Below are positions 34,300-45,960 of a stretch of DNA of 64,000 nucleotides, in pieces. The first letter of the stretch is position 1. Every line of letters starts with the position of its first letter. The notes under the pieces are model-generated. The model was not told the DNA's origin. It made no database searches and saw only the letters and a program-made list of their open reading frames with translations. The stretch covers positions 62,001-126,000 of the forward strand of contig JAVYIG010000609.1 in assembly GCA_035222895.1 (NCBI GenBank), in the 5' to 3' direction. This stretch comes from Strongylocentrotus droebachiensis. Taxonomy: Eukaryota > Echinodermata > Echinoidea > Camarodonta > Strongylocentrotidae. Made by a program: the position numbers and the translations under genes.

Positions 34300-35200
34300 G
34301 GATACCAACAAGAAGAGGATTGCCGCCCTCTCAAGATCACCCAAGCATAAATACTTGTGAAAAATTACCACGAAGGAACAGTGATACAAGATTATAATAT
34401 TATAGAATCAAAGCTATGGTTGTAATTGATGAATTATAAACGTGAAATGTCCGTAACAATATATCAGCATGACAAATATATTTCAAAAGTTGCAAAGACT
34501 CAAAGGTTTCATAATTACTATGGAAGAAAAAGCACTTTAGTTACATTTACTCCCACAGTTTTACTTATTCGTTGTATGAAACGGAGGTGGGGGTACCATA
34601 CTTAAAATTCACAAATAGTCACAAAACACCTTCAATAATGATCTGATAAAGGCGTGAGCTATGATGTCAAGATAAGTTAATATGAGTTATTCATTAACAA
34701 AATTAAAAGAACTATCATTCGTAAGATACATGACAAATTATTTGGTTTAGAAAATAAGGAAGGAGGTCCTTGTCCAAGACAAAACTCTCCTTATTTTATG
34801 TTGTTACCCATAATATCGTTCTTTGAGGTTCGACATACTTCAAATAAAGTTACTAAAACCTTATCAAACCGAATTCAAAAGATAGCACAGTTAATTTTCA
34901 CGCCAGTTTGTGCGGGGAAGCCCCATATTATGTTTTTAACTTAGGCTAGGAATTGACACAAAACAATAATTTGAGAGATACGATGACAGAGAGTCGAACG
35001 CCTCTTTTCACTTTGGCCAATATTTTGTTTCCATGTCAGTGTGCACACAAACTGATAATGCCACACACTTTCCAACCAATAGACAGTGATAGATGAAATT
35101 ATATTAAATTGTTAACAATAAATGTCAGTAGCAATTAATACATATTCAGAAACTCGTGCTTTGCTTAGTTGTATTTGTGTTACCAAACAATTTCCACCCC
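34300..35200 (+). other. 3' flank of CAP copy 2
   Basis: The first 150 bp resembles the 3' flank of copy 1 and so is probably untranslated sequence. Beyond that nothing was recognised. Confidence 0.5.
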
Positions 35201-35204
35201 GCTT

Positions 35205-36303
35205 GTCCGTAAAGGGCATATGTCACGTGGTTATGTCGCCGGACTGTCGATCACAAGGTCTGCGGTTCGAGTCCCGCCGCGGCACTAATGTCCTTTGGCA
35301 AGACATTGATCTACATTTGCCACACTCAACCCAGGTGATGTAATTGGGTACCTGGTAGGAATTAATTCCTTGAAATGCTAGAGCGCCATAAGGCCAAAAA
35401 AAAAAATTGTTTGGTTGTCCTCGATTGCTTTTCTGGAGTAGGGGCGGGCGGGCGGATTTTTTTTTTTATTATTTATTTTTATTTTTTTGTTTAACTTCAT
35501 TTTTTGTGTGTCTTTTTTTTCCCCCATTTTTTTTTTTTTAAATATTTTTTTCCCCATTAAAATAAAAATCATTGGGATTGTGATGTACAATGAATATCAA
35601 GACCAACACAGAAAGTATTTTGGGCTTTGAAATACAGCACCTTTTAAATCTCCACTGTAGGCCTACTACTTATAGCTATACTTGCGCCCTCTATGTAGCA
35701 AACAATGCCTAATCGGTGACCATTGGTCCCCCATGATCCTCTTTATCTTATATTAACTGAGAGCTGATTTGATGAGATAACCACCTGTCCAGCGACCTTG
35801 CAGGGTGGTCTAATCCCTCCTGTAAACTAGTACAGATGGGCTTTAAAATGAGTTTAAGAATGCTCAGAACCTGATTTGAATGACGTCATTTTGACATCGA
35901 AAAAAAAAAATGGCAAGTTTAATAAATACCTAATTGCGTACTGAAAAGACAAAACTGGCAACGGGACGCATTTTGATCCTTGCAAATGCATGAAATGGTA
36001 TGTTTGGCATTTAAGATTGCTCCCAAAAAAAAATTAAATTAAAAAAAAAATTAAAAAAAAAAAAATGAATTTAAAATAATAAAAAAAAAATGAATTTAAA
36101 AAAAAAAAAAAATATTAAAAAAAAAAAAAAAATGCGAGCGGCCCGAAAATGACGAGCGGGCGGTCGAGGACAACCAAATGATTTTTTTTTTTTGGCCTAA
36201 TGGCAGCTCAGCTAAAGCCGGGTAATAATCTCCAAGTTTGGAAGCGCTTAGTGATTCTAATAAGCGCTATATAAAAACTGAGTATTATTTATTATTATTA
36301 TTA
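35205..36303 (+). mobile_element. tRNA-derived SINE interrupted by an insertion
   Basis: The head at 35215-35290 is tRNA-like, with a B-box GGTTCGAGTCC (35264-35274) as in Pol III promoters. It is followed by GGCAAGACATTGATCTACAT and AACCCAGGTGATG. The tail at 36208-36303 has AAGCGCTATATAAAA and an ATT repeat, typical of invertebrate SINEs. The two parts are split by an 820-bp inverted-repeat insertion. It is not a functional tRNA gene. Other copies lie at 33960-34100 and 50225-50390 (reverse). Confidence 0.75.
35387..36207. mobile_element. Fold-back insertion with T-rich and A-rich arms
   Basis: The inverted ends include AAGGCCAAAAAAAAAAAT, then TTTGGTTGTCCTCGA, and the inverse at 36155-36207. 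The left interior is T-rich (35456-35550) and the right is A-rich (36030-36130). It splits the SINE. There is no coding content. Confidence 0.65.
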
Positions 36304-36309
36304 AAATGG

Positions 36310-36500
36310 ACTGTAACGAAAGGAAAAGAGATAGCAGTGGTTGTAGTGGAGGTGGTGGAGGTAATGTTGGTGGTGGTGATGGTGGTGGCGGTGTTGGTGG
36401 CGGTGGTAGTGGTGGTGGTGATGGTGGTGATCGCGATCGTCGCAGTTGTTGTTGTGGTAGTGGTCATGATGGTGGTAATGTGGTTGTGGTGGTTGTGTGA
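36310..36500 (+). repeat. GGT/GTG trinucleotide microsatellite
   Basis: Degenerate GGTGGTGGT repeat. The Val/Gly and Thr/His frames across it are artefacts. Confidence 0.85.
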
Positions 36501-36599
36501 ACAGTAGTTGTTTTATTGTGTCGTACATAAGAATTGATGTGTATTGTGTAGTTTTGAAATGATCAACGTGAAAAGAAGTTGGCTCAATCGTGCTAAAGA

Positions 36600-36885
36600 T
36601 TTTTCATTACACAGAACCCCTACATCGTCACGAGTGTGCTTATACTACCACGGATGACATCAATATTTGTTTTTCTCTTTACTTGGTACACGATTCTGCT
36701 TAAGCAACATACATAAAGGGGCATTTATCATAAGGAAAGTGGTCACTTTTTGGAAAGGGAAGGGGCACGTATCGAAATAAAGGGGCACTTATCACAGATG
36801 AACAGGGGCACTCAATGAAGAAAAGAAGAACTTTTCAGAGGGGGAAGGGCACTTCTCAGAGGTGGTAAGGGATAGTGATATAGTC
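36600..36885 (-). repeat. Decayed copy of the GGGGCAC satellite element
   Basis: 36715-36875 has several units like AGGGGCACTTATCACAGATG, as in the element at 44172-45952. 36640-36710 resembles 44325-44395 (TCAATATTTGTTT..TCTCTTTA). The ends are not preserved. Confidence 0.6.
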
Positions 36886-36889
36886 ATAT

Positions 36890-37870
36890 GTTGCTTGCAT
36901 CATAATTTCACACATGTTCTCTAACAGAGGTGAATAGTATGTATAATCTTTCAAACTCATTATACACCGCTGCCCATAAAGTTGTAATAATATCGTTCTA
37001 ACCTCTTTTCATGAAAAGAGTGTGGCAATATGTTTTTTTTTTCTTGATAGATAAAATTATATTGCTCAGAACTTTATTGATCAAAGTATCTAAATCGTCA
37101 TAGAGATTGATCAATAGAGTTCTGAGAAGATATAAACGATATCTACATGAAAAAGGGAAAACATATCATGGAAAGATGTAAGAGAAAAAAAACATTAAAA
37201 CTTTAAGGAGAATTACTCTGTTAATTTTCAACAATTGATTTTTGAACATTTTGAAACGAGTTGAATGTTACCTGCCATCTCTAGTCGTGTACCACTTTCC
37301 CCTCACCACCACTCTCCCATGCACACACCCTCACGCACACATGCGTCCACCACAATAAAGCTTTACTGGCCTGTGTTGTTTTTTAGCTGTATGTTCTTAG
37401 GGCAGATGAGTGGTATATATATTATATGCCATTTTCGATGTATGGCCTATATGCTAGTTGGCTGATTGGGGGTAAGGTTAGGCATCTTTCACAATTGTTG
37501 TCCTTTTTTCACTCCATTTGGATGTGAAGTGTTAACATTTCTTAAGCTGTTCTTAAGCTGAACACAACGATTCAATTGAGAAATAAGGGTCTAGTTTACT
37601 CACTGACGCATTGTAGTAACCTATACAGAATGTATGGGGTTGATTTGGGCCGTTATACTTTGTGAAAGTCCACTTTTTCATATTTTTCTCAGCACAGTTT
37701 TCACATACATTTTCCTCACTCTTTTCGACCAACCAGCACTCAAACCATATTTGACATGGACATAAAATCAAACAAACTATCATAACATACAGTCCACCTG
37801 ACAAATCATGCAATTTATTTTCTGATATCGATTGGTATTTGACGAAATAGAACAGAGAAATAGAAGATCC
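36890..37870 (+). other. Intergenic stretch downstream of CAP copy 3 remnant
   Basis: No gene was accepted. The higher-coordinate end is 3' untranslated sequence of the CAP copy 3 remnant by comparison with copy 1 (ATGACACCAGAAGA, then GAGAATCACAATCG). Confidence 0.5.
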
Positions 37871-37945
37871 TCGATTGTGATTCTCAATCAACATTAATTC
37901 CTCACTTGAAGGGTGTCAATCTGTCTTCTGGTGTCATCATTCAGC

Positions 37946-38692
37946 TAACCCACTGACGGAAATAAAAAGAATGTAATATTTCGATAATCAAAGGAAACAT
38001 GATGAACAAAATAGAGCAATGCGTCGAATACCAAAGGAGCCTATAACATTTTAAAAGTAATATTTTAAAATTACCCAACATAGGTTAATACGTTTCAAAG
38101 AAATTTGGGGGTGATTCCATGGCCAGTTAAGTTTAAATAACGATCACTCTTTGCTACTACCGGAGCGTAAATTCAGCCCAAGTTCAGCCTATGACTGCCA
38201 AGAAGTTGGTCGGAAACACAATTACCCTCATGTTGCACTTGCATGCAGGCAAAATTATTTTTTTAATTCTTTTTTCTTAAACCTTTATTTCTGTTTCTCT
38301 GAATTTTCTGCTTCCACTCAAGTAACTTTCTTTTAGGATTAACGCCCCATCACTTTTTTATTTTGTAAATCTGGATGTTTAAATCTGAAACACGACCAAT
38401 GAGAGATGGCATAATTAAATTACGAAATGAAATCCGTATTCAATGACTGTGAGTCTGATACATCTAAAAGTGTACTGTATTCCTATAATTGATATCTTTC
38501 TCTCTCTCTCTCTCTCTCTCTTTATCTCTCTCTGTGTGCTTAGTATGTTGTGACAATTTTTTGATTACAATTAGTTTTACGATGTTTAACTTACCTTGGC
38601 ACAAGTTGTCGGCACATCCGCCACGGTAGCCTTCTGGGCATCTGCTGCAAGACGTCCCTTCTACGTATGGACGTACTGAAGCGTAATTACCG
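37946..38692 (-). pseudogene. CAP-domain protein copy 3, terminal exons only
   Basis: Exon 38692-38595 (98 nt, acceptor TTTTAG, donor CAAG/GTAAGT) encodes GNYASVRPYVEG, then CSRCPEGYRGGCADNLC, the Cys-rich tail. The last exon (37952-37946, acceptor GTCAG) finishes with Val-Gly-stop. Exon lengths and phases match copies 1 and 2, but no exon 1 or 2 was found upstream. A Penelope-like element begins about 230 bp upstream of the tail exon, and further upstream DNA resembles the upstream flank of copy 1. The locus is therefore a remnant, unless it is used as a terminal exon by another gene. Confidence 0.75.
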
Positions 38693-39104
38693 CTAAAATG
38701 ACAAGATGATGTAGAAGAAACAGCGATAGGGATATTAACAGGAAAAAAAAAAATCATATTCAAATGTAGAAGTTGATGATGATAATAATAATAATATTAC
38801 AAACACTACCTTCTACACTCACATACATCTTAAATACATAACGTAAGAAACATAAAGTTAACGTTACGTATTGACCATCTTATTCATTTCATTCGTTTAG
38901 TGTTTTTATTTAATTATATTAAGGCTTTTATGCCCTTTTTGTCCATCAGTTGTCCTGTGCTTAGTATTGTGGGGGCATCAGTGAGAGTACCGAAAGTAGT
39001 ATCTTAATATTTGAAATTCGATTTCGGATTAATAAATTGTGTTCCGGCTTTATTAGAGACGGAGTTAACTTTTCTCTTTTTCATGATATAAACTAAGATA
39101 CAAT

Positions 39105-40872
39105 CAGGGGCGTCGCTAGACCTTTTTCAGTGGGGGGGTGTAGAGGCCAACGATTACCGACAAAACTAGCCACCAATTACCGACAAAATTAAATGTCCCA
39201 ATATCTACAAATTTAACCCTATAAACCCAGGGCCGAAGGCTAAATTGTTTCATGGTCATTTTCCTCGATAACATAAATATATGAATTATTTCGTCAACTT
39301 AGTCAGCATCATAGCTATATATTTTAATGCAGGCGCGGAGCTAAGATCTTATTTTATGGAGGAGCGGTAGTGAGCAAGCGAATCACTTAAAGGGCGCGCA
39401 AAGCGCACTCATTAGGGGGGGGGGTGGTGATAGGCCTCCCGTGCGAAGCGCGGAAGCTTAGACGTTTCCTTAAATTATTAGGAAAAGAAGACGATTTATT
39501 GTACCGTTCTCGACTGTTAATCCTTGCCTGAATGAAGTTTTCCCCCCTCCCGCGCAAAGCGCGAAAGCTTTAACGTTTCATTACATTATTATAAAAAGAC
39601 GATTTGCTGTACCATTCTCGACTCTTAATAAGCCCTAATTGTCTGAATTCAGTTTCCCCCTTTAGCGCGAAGCGCGGAAGTTTTGACGTTCCTTAAATTA
39701 TTAGAGAAAGCAGACGATTCGTTGTACCGTTTTCGACTCTTAATAAGCCCTAATTGTCTGAATTCAGTTACCCCCCTTAGCGCGAAGCGCGGAAGTTTCG
39801 AAGTTCCCTTCAATTATTAGAGAAAGGAGACGATTCGTTGTACCGTTCGGGACTCCTAATTGGTCTGAATTCAGTTTCCCTTCTCCCGCGCGAAGCGCGG
39901 AACCTTTGACGTTTTCTTAAATTATGAGAGAAAGCAAACGATTCGTTGTACTGTTCTCGACTCTTAATCTTTTTCTGAATTCAGTTTCCCTTCTCCCGCG
40001 CGAAGCGCGGAAGTTTTGACGTTTAATTAAATTATTAGAGAAAGAAGACGATTCGTGTACCGTCCTCGACTTGTCTAAATGAAGTTTCCCCCTCTCGCGC
40101 GAAGCGCGGATATTTCGGCGTTTCATCAAAATATAGAGAAACGAAGACGATTCGTCGTACCGTTGTTGACTCTTTATCCATATTTGAATTTATAGGCCGA
40201 AAATTTTAAACCACTAATTTCTTTAGCTGATATTATGGGAAAGTGAAACGTCGAGAAAATACCAGTATTGTAGTTGTAGTCACTCTCGAAGTCGTCACAG
40301 CGGATAACAAGTCACAGTTCGTAGGAAAAAAAACCTTGTTGGCCGACCGACAATATACACCTCACCGACTTCAAAATTCTGCATTGATATAGTACACGAG
40401 GATCGAGCAAGAATACCGACACAGCTGACCCGACATAGCAACATGTTTACACGTGTCTTTCTTGCTCCCGACGAGACGACTCCAACCAACAACCCCCCTC
40501 TCTCTTTTACTCCCACTCCTCCTCTCTCAGGCTCTTACCTCCCCTCTCTTTCATCCCCCGCTTTTTTTTCTTCCTTTTTTTCCTTTTCTTTCTTTTCTTT
40601 CTTTTCCTTTTTTTCCTTTCCTTCCTCTTTTTCTTTTTTTCCTCTTTCTTTCTCCCTTTTCTTTCCTTTCTTTTCCTTTCTTTCCTTTCTTTTCCTTTCT
40701 TTCTTTTCTTTTCCTTTTCTTTTTTTCTTTTCTTTTCCTTTCCCTCTCTTTTTTTCCCTCCCCCTTTTCTCTTTTTCCCCGACGGCAGCGCAATTTTACC
40801 GACAATATCCTGACGGGTGGGGGGGGGGTGTCGCACCCCCACACCCCCCCCCCCCCTTTGGCGACGCCCCTG
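39105..40872. mobile_element. hAT-type element with CAGGGGCGTCGC ends
   Basis: It starts CAGGGGCGTCGCTAG and ends GGCGACGCCCCTG, with a perfect 8-bp duplication GATACAAT (39097-39104, 40873-40880). 39400-40150 is an array of about eight of the 110-bp GCGCGAAGCGCGG units. 40550-40780 is a long polypyrimidine tract. Its target is the 3' part of the Penelope-like element, so it is younger. No transposase. Confidence 0.88.
40550..40780 (+). repeat. Polypyrimidine (T/C) tract
   Basis: Over 200 bp almost wholly of T and C in TTTTCCTTTC-like words, part of the hAT-type element. Similar tracts are at 7980-8095 and, as purines, 15970-16090. Lys/Glu- or Phe-rich frames over it are artefacts. Confidence 0.85.
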
Positions 40873-40989
40873 GATACAATGCAATAAGACTAGAAAGGTC
40901 GGATTATTATCCGTTAATTTCTCTTTTCTGTTGATGTTATTTTTCTGTGGCAGTTTCTCACATGTAACTTCGACAGGCTCACAGGAATA

Positions 40990-41690
40990 TATCACTCCTC
41001 GGAAAATGCTGAATTCGTCGTGTTTTTTTTTTGTCTTCATATTGAATAGTACAGCATTAAACATTCTTGGTCGGCATTCTGAAAGCTTATCTCTGTTGAA
41101 ATTATTAGGATTGAGACGGATATTGATAGCTTCTTTTACCCTCCGTGTATACCAATGCCGTTCCTGGGAAAGGCACTGAACCCCGTCCCAGTCTGGTTGA
41201 TGCTGGTTGTCCCAAGCATGTTCGGCTACGGCTGAGTTGTCAGTTCGACGGAGTCTGACGTCCCTCTTATGCTCAGTGATTCTTTCTTTTATCGGACGGG
41301 CAGTTTCACCGATGTAGGATCTATCACATCCTTTACAAGGGATGTTGTACACAATGCCGTCCCGTCTATGTGGAGGAATTGGATCCTTGGGGCGTGTAAG
41401 TTGTTGACGTAGGGTGGTATCTGATCTGAAAACCGTTCGAATGCCATGGCTCTCTAGGCGGCGCTTGAGTTGTTGGGAGACCCCATCAATGTACGGCAAG
41501 ACTGTAAAAGTCTTGTATACCTTCTGATCCCTGGGTTCCGACGATCTATTCTTGGTATTGTGTATAAAACGGCGTGGGTAACCGTTGAGACTCAGGGCAC
41601 TGCGAACACGGGTCCGTTCTTTGCATGGCTGTTGTGGACTTGTCACAATGCGTGAAGCTCTGTCAAATAGACATTTCACTAGACCTCTCT
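40990..41690 (-). pseudogene. Penelope-like GIY-YIG endonuclease region
   Basis: GIVYNIPCKGCDRSYIGETA is the GIY-YIG start, followed by RPIKERITEHKRD, NSAVAEHAW and RVKEAINIRL. This is the C-terminal endonuclease of Penelope-like elements, which nicks DNA for target-primed reverse transcription. Confidence 0.85.
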
Positions 41691-41749
41691 TCACCGATAC
41701 GATATGGGATGGTGAGAGTCAAACGCTATGTACTGGTCTGTGTGGGTAG

Positions 41750-42960
41750 GCTTCCTATAGACTGAGGTGGAGAGCCTATGGTTGTCGTGTCTATGAACTA
41801 GAGTGTCTAAGAATGCTATCTTCCCTTCACACTCTATCTCTGATGTGAACTGGATGGTTGGTTCAAGGCTATTCATGTGTTTAAGCAGCTTATCTGTTTC
41901 AGAGATGGGAACTATGATGAAGGTGTCATCTACGTATCTCTTCCAAACACGAGGCAAGCAAGAGAGGGGACATTGTGTCCAACGCTTCTTCTTCGAAACT
42001 CTCCATGTATAGGTTGGCCACGACAGCCGAGACTGGACTGCCCATGGCTGCCCCTTCTGTCTGTTCATAGTATGAACCTTTATACAGAAAATATGTGGAT
42101 CGTAGAACAAACTCGAGGAGTTCTGTTGAGTGAGTTGTTCCGGTGAGAGTGCGGTACGGGTAGACAAATTGCTGTCTGATTGTAAGCGTTGCAATGTAGC
42201 ATTGCATGCGCCCTCAATCGGTACATTGGTGAAGAGTGAAACTACGTCAAACGAAACCATGCGTTCTTGAGTACCGATGGTTTGCTCTGCTATGAACTCT
42301 GCAAAACCACTCGAATTGGGAATCGTATATTCAGTCAAACCGGTGAGCGGAGAAAGAATTTCAGCTAGGTACTTTGAGAGGTTATAGGCAAAGGAGCCTA
42401 TGCATGACACTATAGGTCGTAATGGTACTGTGGGTTTGTGTATCTTGGGTAACCCGTATATTCTAGGAGGTTGCTTTTGTGTGGGTTTCAGTCTACGATA
42501 GGTCGGTTCATCCATCACATTGTCTTTCTTTAGGTTCAGCAAGGTGTTGGTAAGCTTGCGAGACAAACGATCTGTGGGATCTTTCTTTAATACACGATAC
42601 GGACCAGACTCCAATAAGTCGGTCAATTTCTCATGGTATATTGTGGTGTCTAGAATGATTGTGGCACGACCTTTGTCGGCTGGAAGAATAGTAATACTAT
42701 CATCAGCCTTCAAAGTTTTGAGAGCGGTGTGCATTTCTTTCGAAATGTTGTGTTTAGGGGGGCGTGCTTTTTGTAGGATGTTGTCTACATCTCTGCGGGC
42801 GGCGTCGGCCGACTCCGCATCAAGATACTTGACCGCTGTCTCAACTTTCGCAATTATTTCGGTAGCTGGAATCCGTCTAGGGGAGACGGCAAAGCCGAGG
42901 CCTTTCTTAAGAATCTCTTCTTCCGAAGAAGTGATCGTCCTGCCAGCCAACAACGGTCGA
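41750..42960 (-). pseudogene. Penelope-like reverse transcriptase region
   Basis: Recognised by SITILPADKGRATIILD, RIYGLPKIHKP, SFDVVSLFTNVP, the AAMGSPVSAVVANLYME box and RYVDDTF. These are the conserved blocks of Penelope reverse transcriptases, which are related to telomerase. The region is disrupted. Confidence 0.85.
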
Positions 42961-43203
42961 TTCCATTCAGCAGACGGCCCGAGCCAGCGGCCCGTTGATT
43001 GGTCGAGTACCGTATGCGTCGGCCAATAGGCCTGGTGCATCAGCCGAACCAGCGGCCGAACCAGCGGCCTTGGTGATTGGTCGATCACCGTGTGCGTCGA
43101 CCAATAGGCATTGGGCGTTATTGTTTCCAATTATCGATCGAATTTTAGACCGCTTTACGGTCCTCCCGTAAAGTATAAAAGACCCTTGCTTACAATAGTT
43201 TTC

Positions 43204-43246
43204 ATCACCTGACGAAGTATTGCAGTGGCATACGAAACGTCGTGAT
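43204..43246 (+). ncRNA. Hammerhead-ribozyme-like motif near the Penelope-like 5' end
   Basis: On the plus strand: stem I ATCAC (43204-43208) with GTGAT (43242-43246), box CTGACGA (43209-43215), stem II GTAT (43217-43220) with ATAC (43230-43233), box GAAAC (43234-43238), then GTC. This matches the type I hammerhead layout with a minimal stem III, known from Penelope-like elements. One extra A lies at the foot of stem II. It is antisense to the reverse transcriptase. Activity is unproven. Confidence 0.4.
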
Positions 43247-43299
43247 CTTTTAGATTCCTTATTGACCACATTGCGAGACAAACGAATATCACTAGCGAT

Positions 43300-44163
43300 A
43301 TTATTTTCGATATTATACAGTACGTATACAAAAAACGTATTCGCAACTTTGGTAAATGAATATTCGTAACTATTCCATCACAAAGAGTGACTTGTCTTCA
43401 GTCTAATTTTCCCAATATTAAATTTTGCTGGCATGGATGTCCGACTGCCAGGGTCTTTCGTAATTTAGTCAAAATCGATAAAAAATGATAAAATTATTTA
43501 TGCTATGAATATACAGTTCGTATGATCACGTTTATACCCAACACTCGTAGCTCATATTAAAAAAAAGTCGTATCCAATGCGACTTCGAAATAATTTCCAT
43601 CGAAATAGTAACTTGTAACTGAAACCATATTTTCTGACATGGATGATGCGTACCATGGTCAAAATGTCCATATACCCAATTTGGATGATGTCTTTTAAGA
43701 AATAAAAATCTTTTTTGCGCGTAAATTCTGTCTTATTCGTGCTTTAGTGTTTCATTGACATTGTTTAAATAGATCCAATCAGTGTATTTAAGCTTTCACT
43801 TGGCTTTGGTTCAATACATTGGACAATCTTCATTTATTATTAAACAGTCCATTGCCCCCACTTTACATGCAAATTTATTTGTCTCGAGTTTCACATGAAC
43901 ACAAATTAATAGGTTCACTAATATTAAGTAAATGCAAGGGAGAACACATATGTAATATAAGTACTAAAGAAAGTGACAGTAGACTTTGTTTCTAAATTTT
44001 GTATACTTTTTAGTGATACGCATTGTATATCTTCATCGCTTTGCGAATATTGTTGTCACAATGTTGTACTGATAATGATGTTTGAAAAGTGGTGGGCTGA
44101 TGGCAGATGGACGGGTGTATTATAGATATGAAATATGATAACATTGGTTACTTCATATATAAT
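43300..44163 (+). other. Upstream flank of CAP copy 3 remnant with dispersed repeats
   Basis: 43305-43460 resembles 10175-10360. 44020-44160 resembles 4735-4850 upstream of CAP copy 1 (share GTGGG..GATGGCAGATGGACGGG). No gene was recognised. Confidence 0.55.
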
Positions 44164-44171
44164 AATCTATA

Positions 44172-45952
44172 CAGAGGCGGCGGAGCGACTTCCAAAGTGG
44201 GGGGGGGGCACCAACAAAAAAGGGCACTTTCTGGGAAAAAAGGGCACCTACAAAGGGACATCTCAAAGCGAAAATAAACAATTTTTAGACATTGGTATAT
44301 ACCCCTAAAATTTGATTACATTATCAAGGATGATTTCAATATTTGTTTCTCTTTATACATCGTATAAAATATTGCTTTTTAAAGCATCACACCTTGCAGT
44401 TGGTTGTGATGGTCGAAAAAATCATTTGCGAGCGAGGACAAATATAAGATTTGTGAGGTCACAGTGCGAAAACTACATCTTATAAAGAGGAAAAAAAACG
44501 ATCCTCATCGGGTTATAAATAAGCACATTTTCAAAACAGCAAACTGAAAAGACCTTTGATAAGTAACATAATTATAACATCTATAAATGTGAGCGAGCGT
44601 AGCGAGCGAGCTTTGGGAGATATTGCTCTTGGTCGCTTGAAATTAGGGGCACGTTTAATGATGAGAGGAAAGGGGGACACTTATCGAAGGGATAAGACAC
44701 TTATTAGAAAATAAAAGGAGCACGTGTCAAAGTACAAAGGGTTATTATCAGAGGTGAAAATGGGGCACTCACCAGGGATGAAAAGGCATTTATGAGAATG
44801 GAAATTTGGCATTTGTCGACGGAAAAGAGGCAACCATCAGATTTTGATAGGGGCATTTATGAAAAAGGGATAGGTTCCTCATAAGAACGGAAAAGGGGCA
44901 CGTATCATTGTTAAAAAGGGTTAATTATCAGAGGTGAAAAGGGGGCACTTATCGCACCTGAAAAGGGGCAAACACCATATATGAAAGAGGCACTTATGAT
45001 AATGAAAAAGGGGCACTAATAATAAAGGGAAATGTGCATTTGTTGAAAGAAAAGGAGCACCGATCAGATTTTGATAGGGGCATTTATTGGAGGTGAAAGG
45101 GGGCTTTTATGAAAAGCGGAAATTATGAAGGAAAAAGAGCATTTATTAGGAAGGAAAAGGGGCACGTGTCAAAATAAAAGGGGGTGTTATTAGAGATGAA
45201 AAGAGCATTTATCAGGAGGAAAAGGGGGCACTTGTCAAAAGAAAACGTTTGTCTCTCAGAATTGAATAGGGTCATTTACCAGACATGAAAAGGAGCACTA
45301 GTAGGAGAATGAAAAAGGACTATTTTCATAGGTGAAAAGGGGCATCTATGAAAAAGCGAAGGGCTCTTTGTTAAATGGGGGCACTAATCATAAGGAAAAG
45401 GGGCACTTATTAGAAAGGAAAGGTGGCACATGTGAAAATATAAGGTGCGCTTATCCGAGTTAAAAAGAGGTAGTTATTAAAAGGGAAAGGGGCACTTCTT
45501 ACAAAGGAAAAGGGGCAATTGTCAAAGTAAAAGGGGCACCTCTAAGATTTGAATAGGGCAATCATCAGAGGTGAAGGAGGCGCTTAACAAAAGTGAAAAG
45601 GGGCGCTTCTCGTATCCGAAAAGAGGCACTTACTAGAGATTAAAAAGGGCACTTATGAGAATGGAAAATAGAAACTTATTGCAAAGGAAACTGGGAACTT
45701 GTCTGGAAAAGAGGTACGTGTAAAAATAAAAGGGGCACATATCAGAGGTGGAAAGGAGAGGGGGCACTTTTAAAAATTAACAGGGGCACATATCAAAGTA
45801 ATAGGGGCACTTTTTATGTAAAAAGGGGCGCTTCTTACAAAGTTAAAGGGGCACTTTTCCCATGGAAAAAGGGGCACTTTTTGGGTGCTTGAAAAAGTGG
45901 AGGGGGCACTGTGCCCCCCCCCCCCTTCTGCCCCTCGGGTCCGCCGCCTCTG
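44172..45952. mobile_element. hAT-type element carrying the ~27-bp satellite, opposite orientation
   Basis: It starts CAGAGGCGGCGGAGCGAC and ends GGTCCGCCGCCTCTG, with a perfect 8-bp duplication AATCTATA (44164-44171, 45953-45960). 44640-45890 is a tandem array of units like AGGGGCACTTATCAGAGGTG, about 45 copies. It is the inverted counterpart of 17681-19233. It splits the upstream flank shared by CAP copies 1 and 3. Confidence 0.88.
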
Positions 45953-45960
45953 AATCTATA

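Larger units (their letters stand above)
38930..43290 (-). mobile_element. Penelope-like retroelement, broken
   Basis: On the minus strand it carries a Penelope-type reverse transcriptase followed by a GIY-YIG endonuclease, the arrangement diagnostic of Penelope-like elements. A hAT-type element (39105-40872) has inserted in its 3' part, and the 3' tail continues on the far side (about 39104-38930). Coding is disrupted, about two or three breaks besides the insertion. It lies upstream of the CAP copy 3 tail exon. Borders are approximate. Confidence 0.85.

Noticed and set aside
35240-35285. tRNA gene
   Set aside because: Only the B-box half is tRNA-like; no cloverleaf with a proper acceptor stem could be drawn, and SINE body and tail follow.
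37553-37894. Minus-strand ORF of 113 codons with FCIGYYNAS next to a GT, looking like the CAP2 signature and a missing CAP exon
   Set aside because: It lies downstream of the copy 3 tail exon and stop, and its sequence aligns with the 3' untranslated region of CAP copy 1, so the likeness is chance.
40443-40934. 163-codon plus-strand ORF rich in Phe, Ser and Leu
   Set aside because: Translation of a polypyrimidine tract inside a hAT-type element.
42520-43029. 169-codon plus-strand ORF
   Set aside because: Antisense shadow of the Penelope-like reverse transcriptase.
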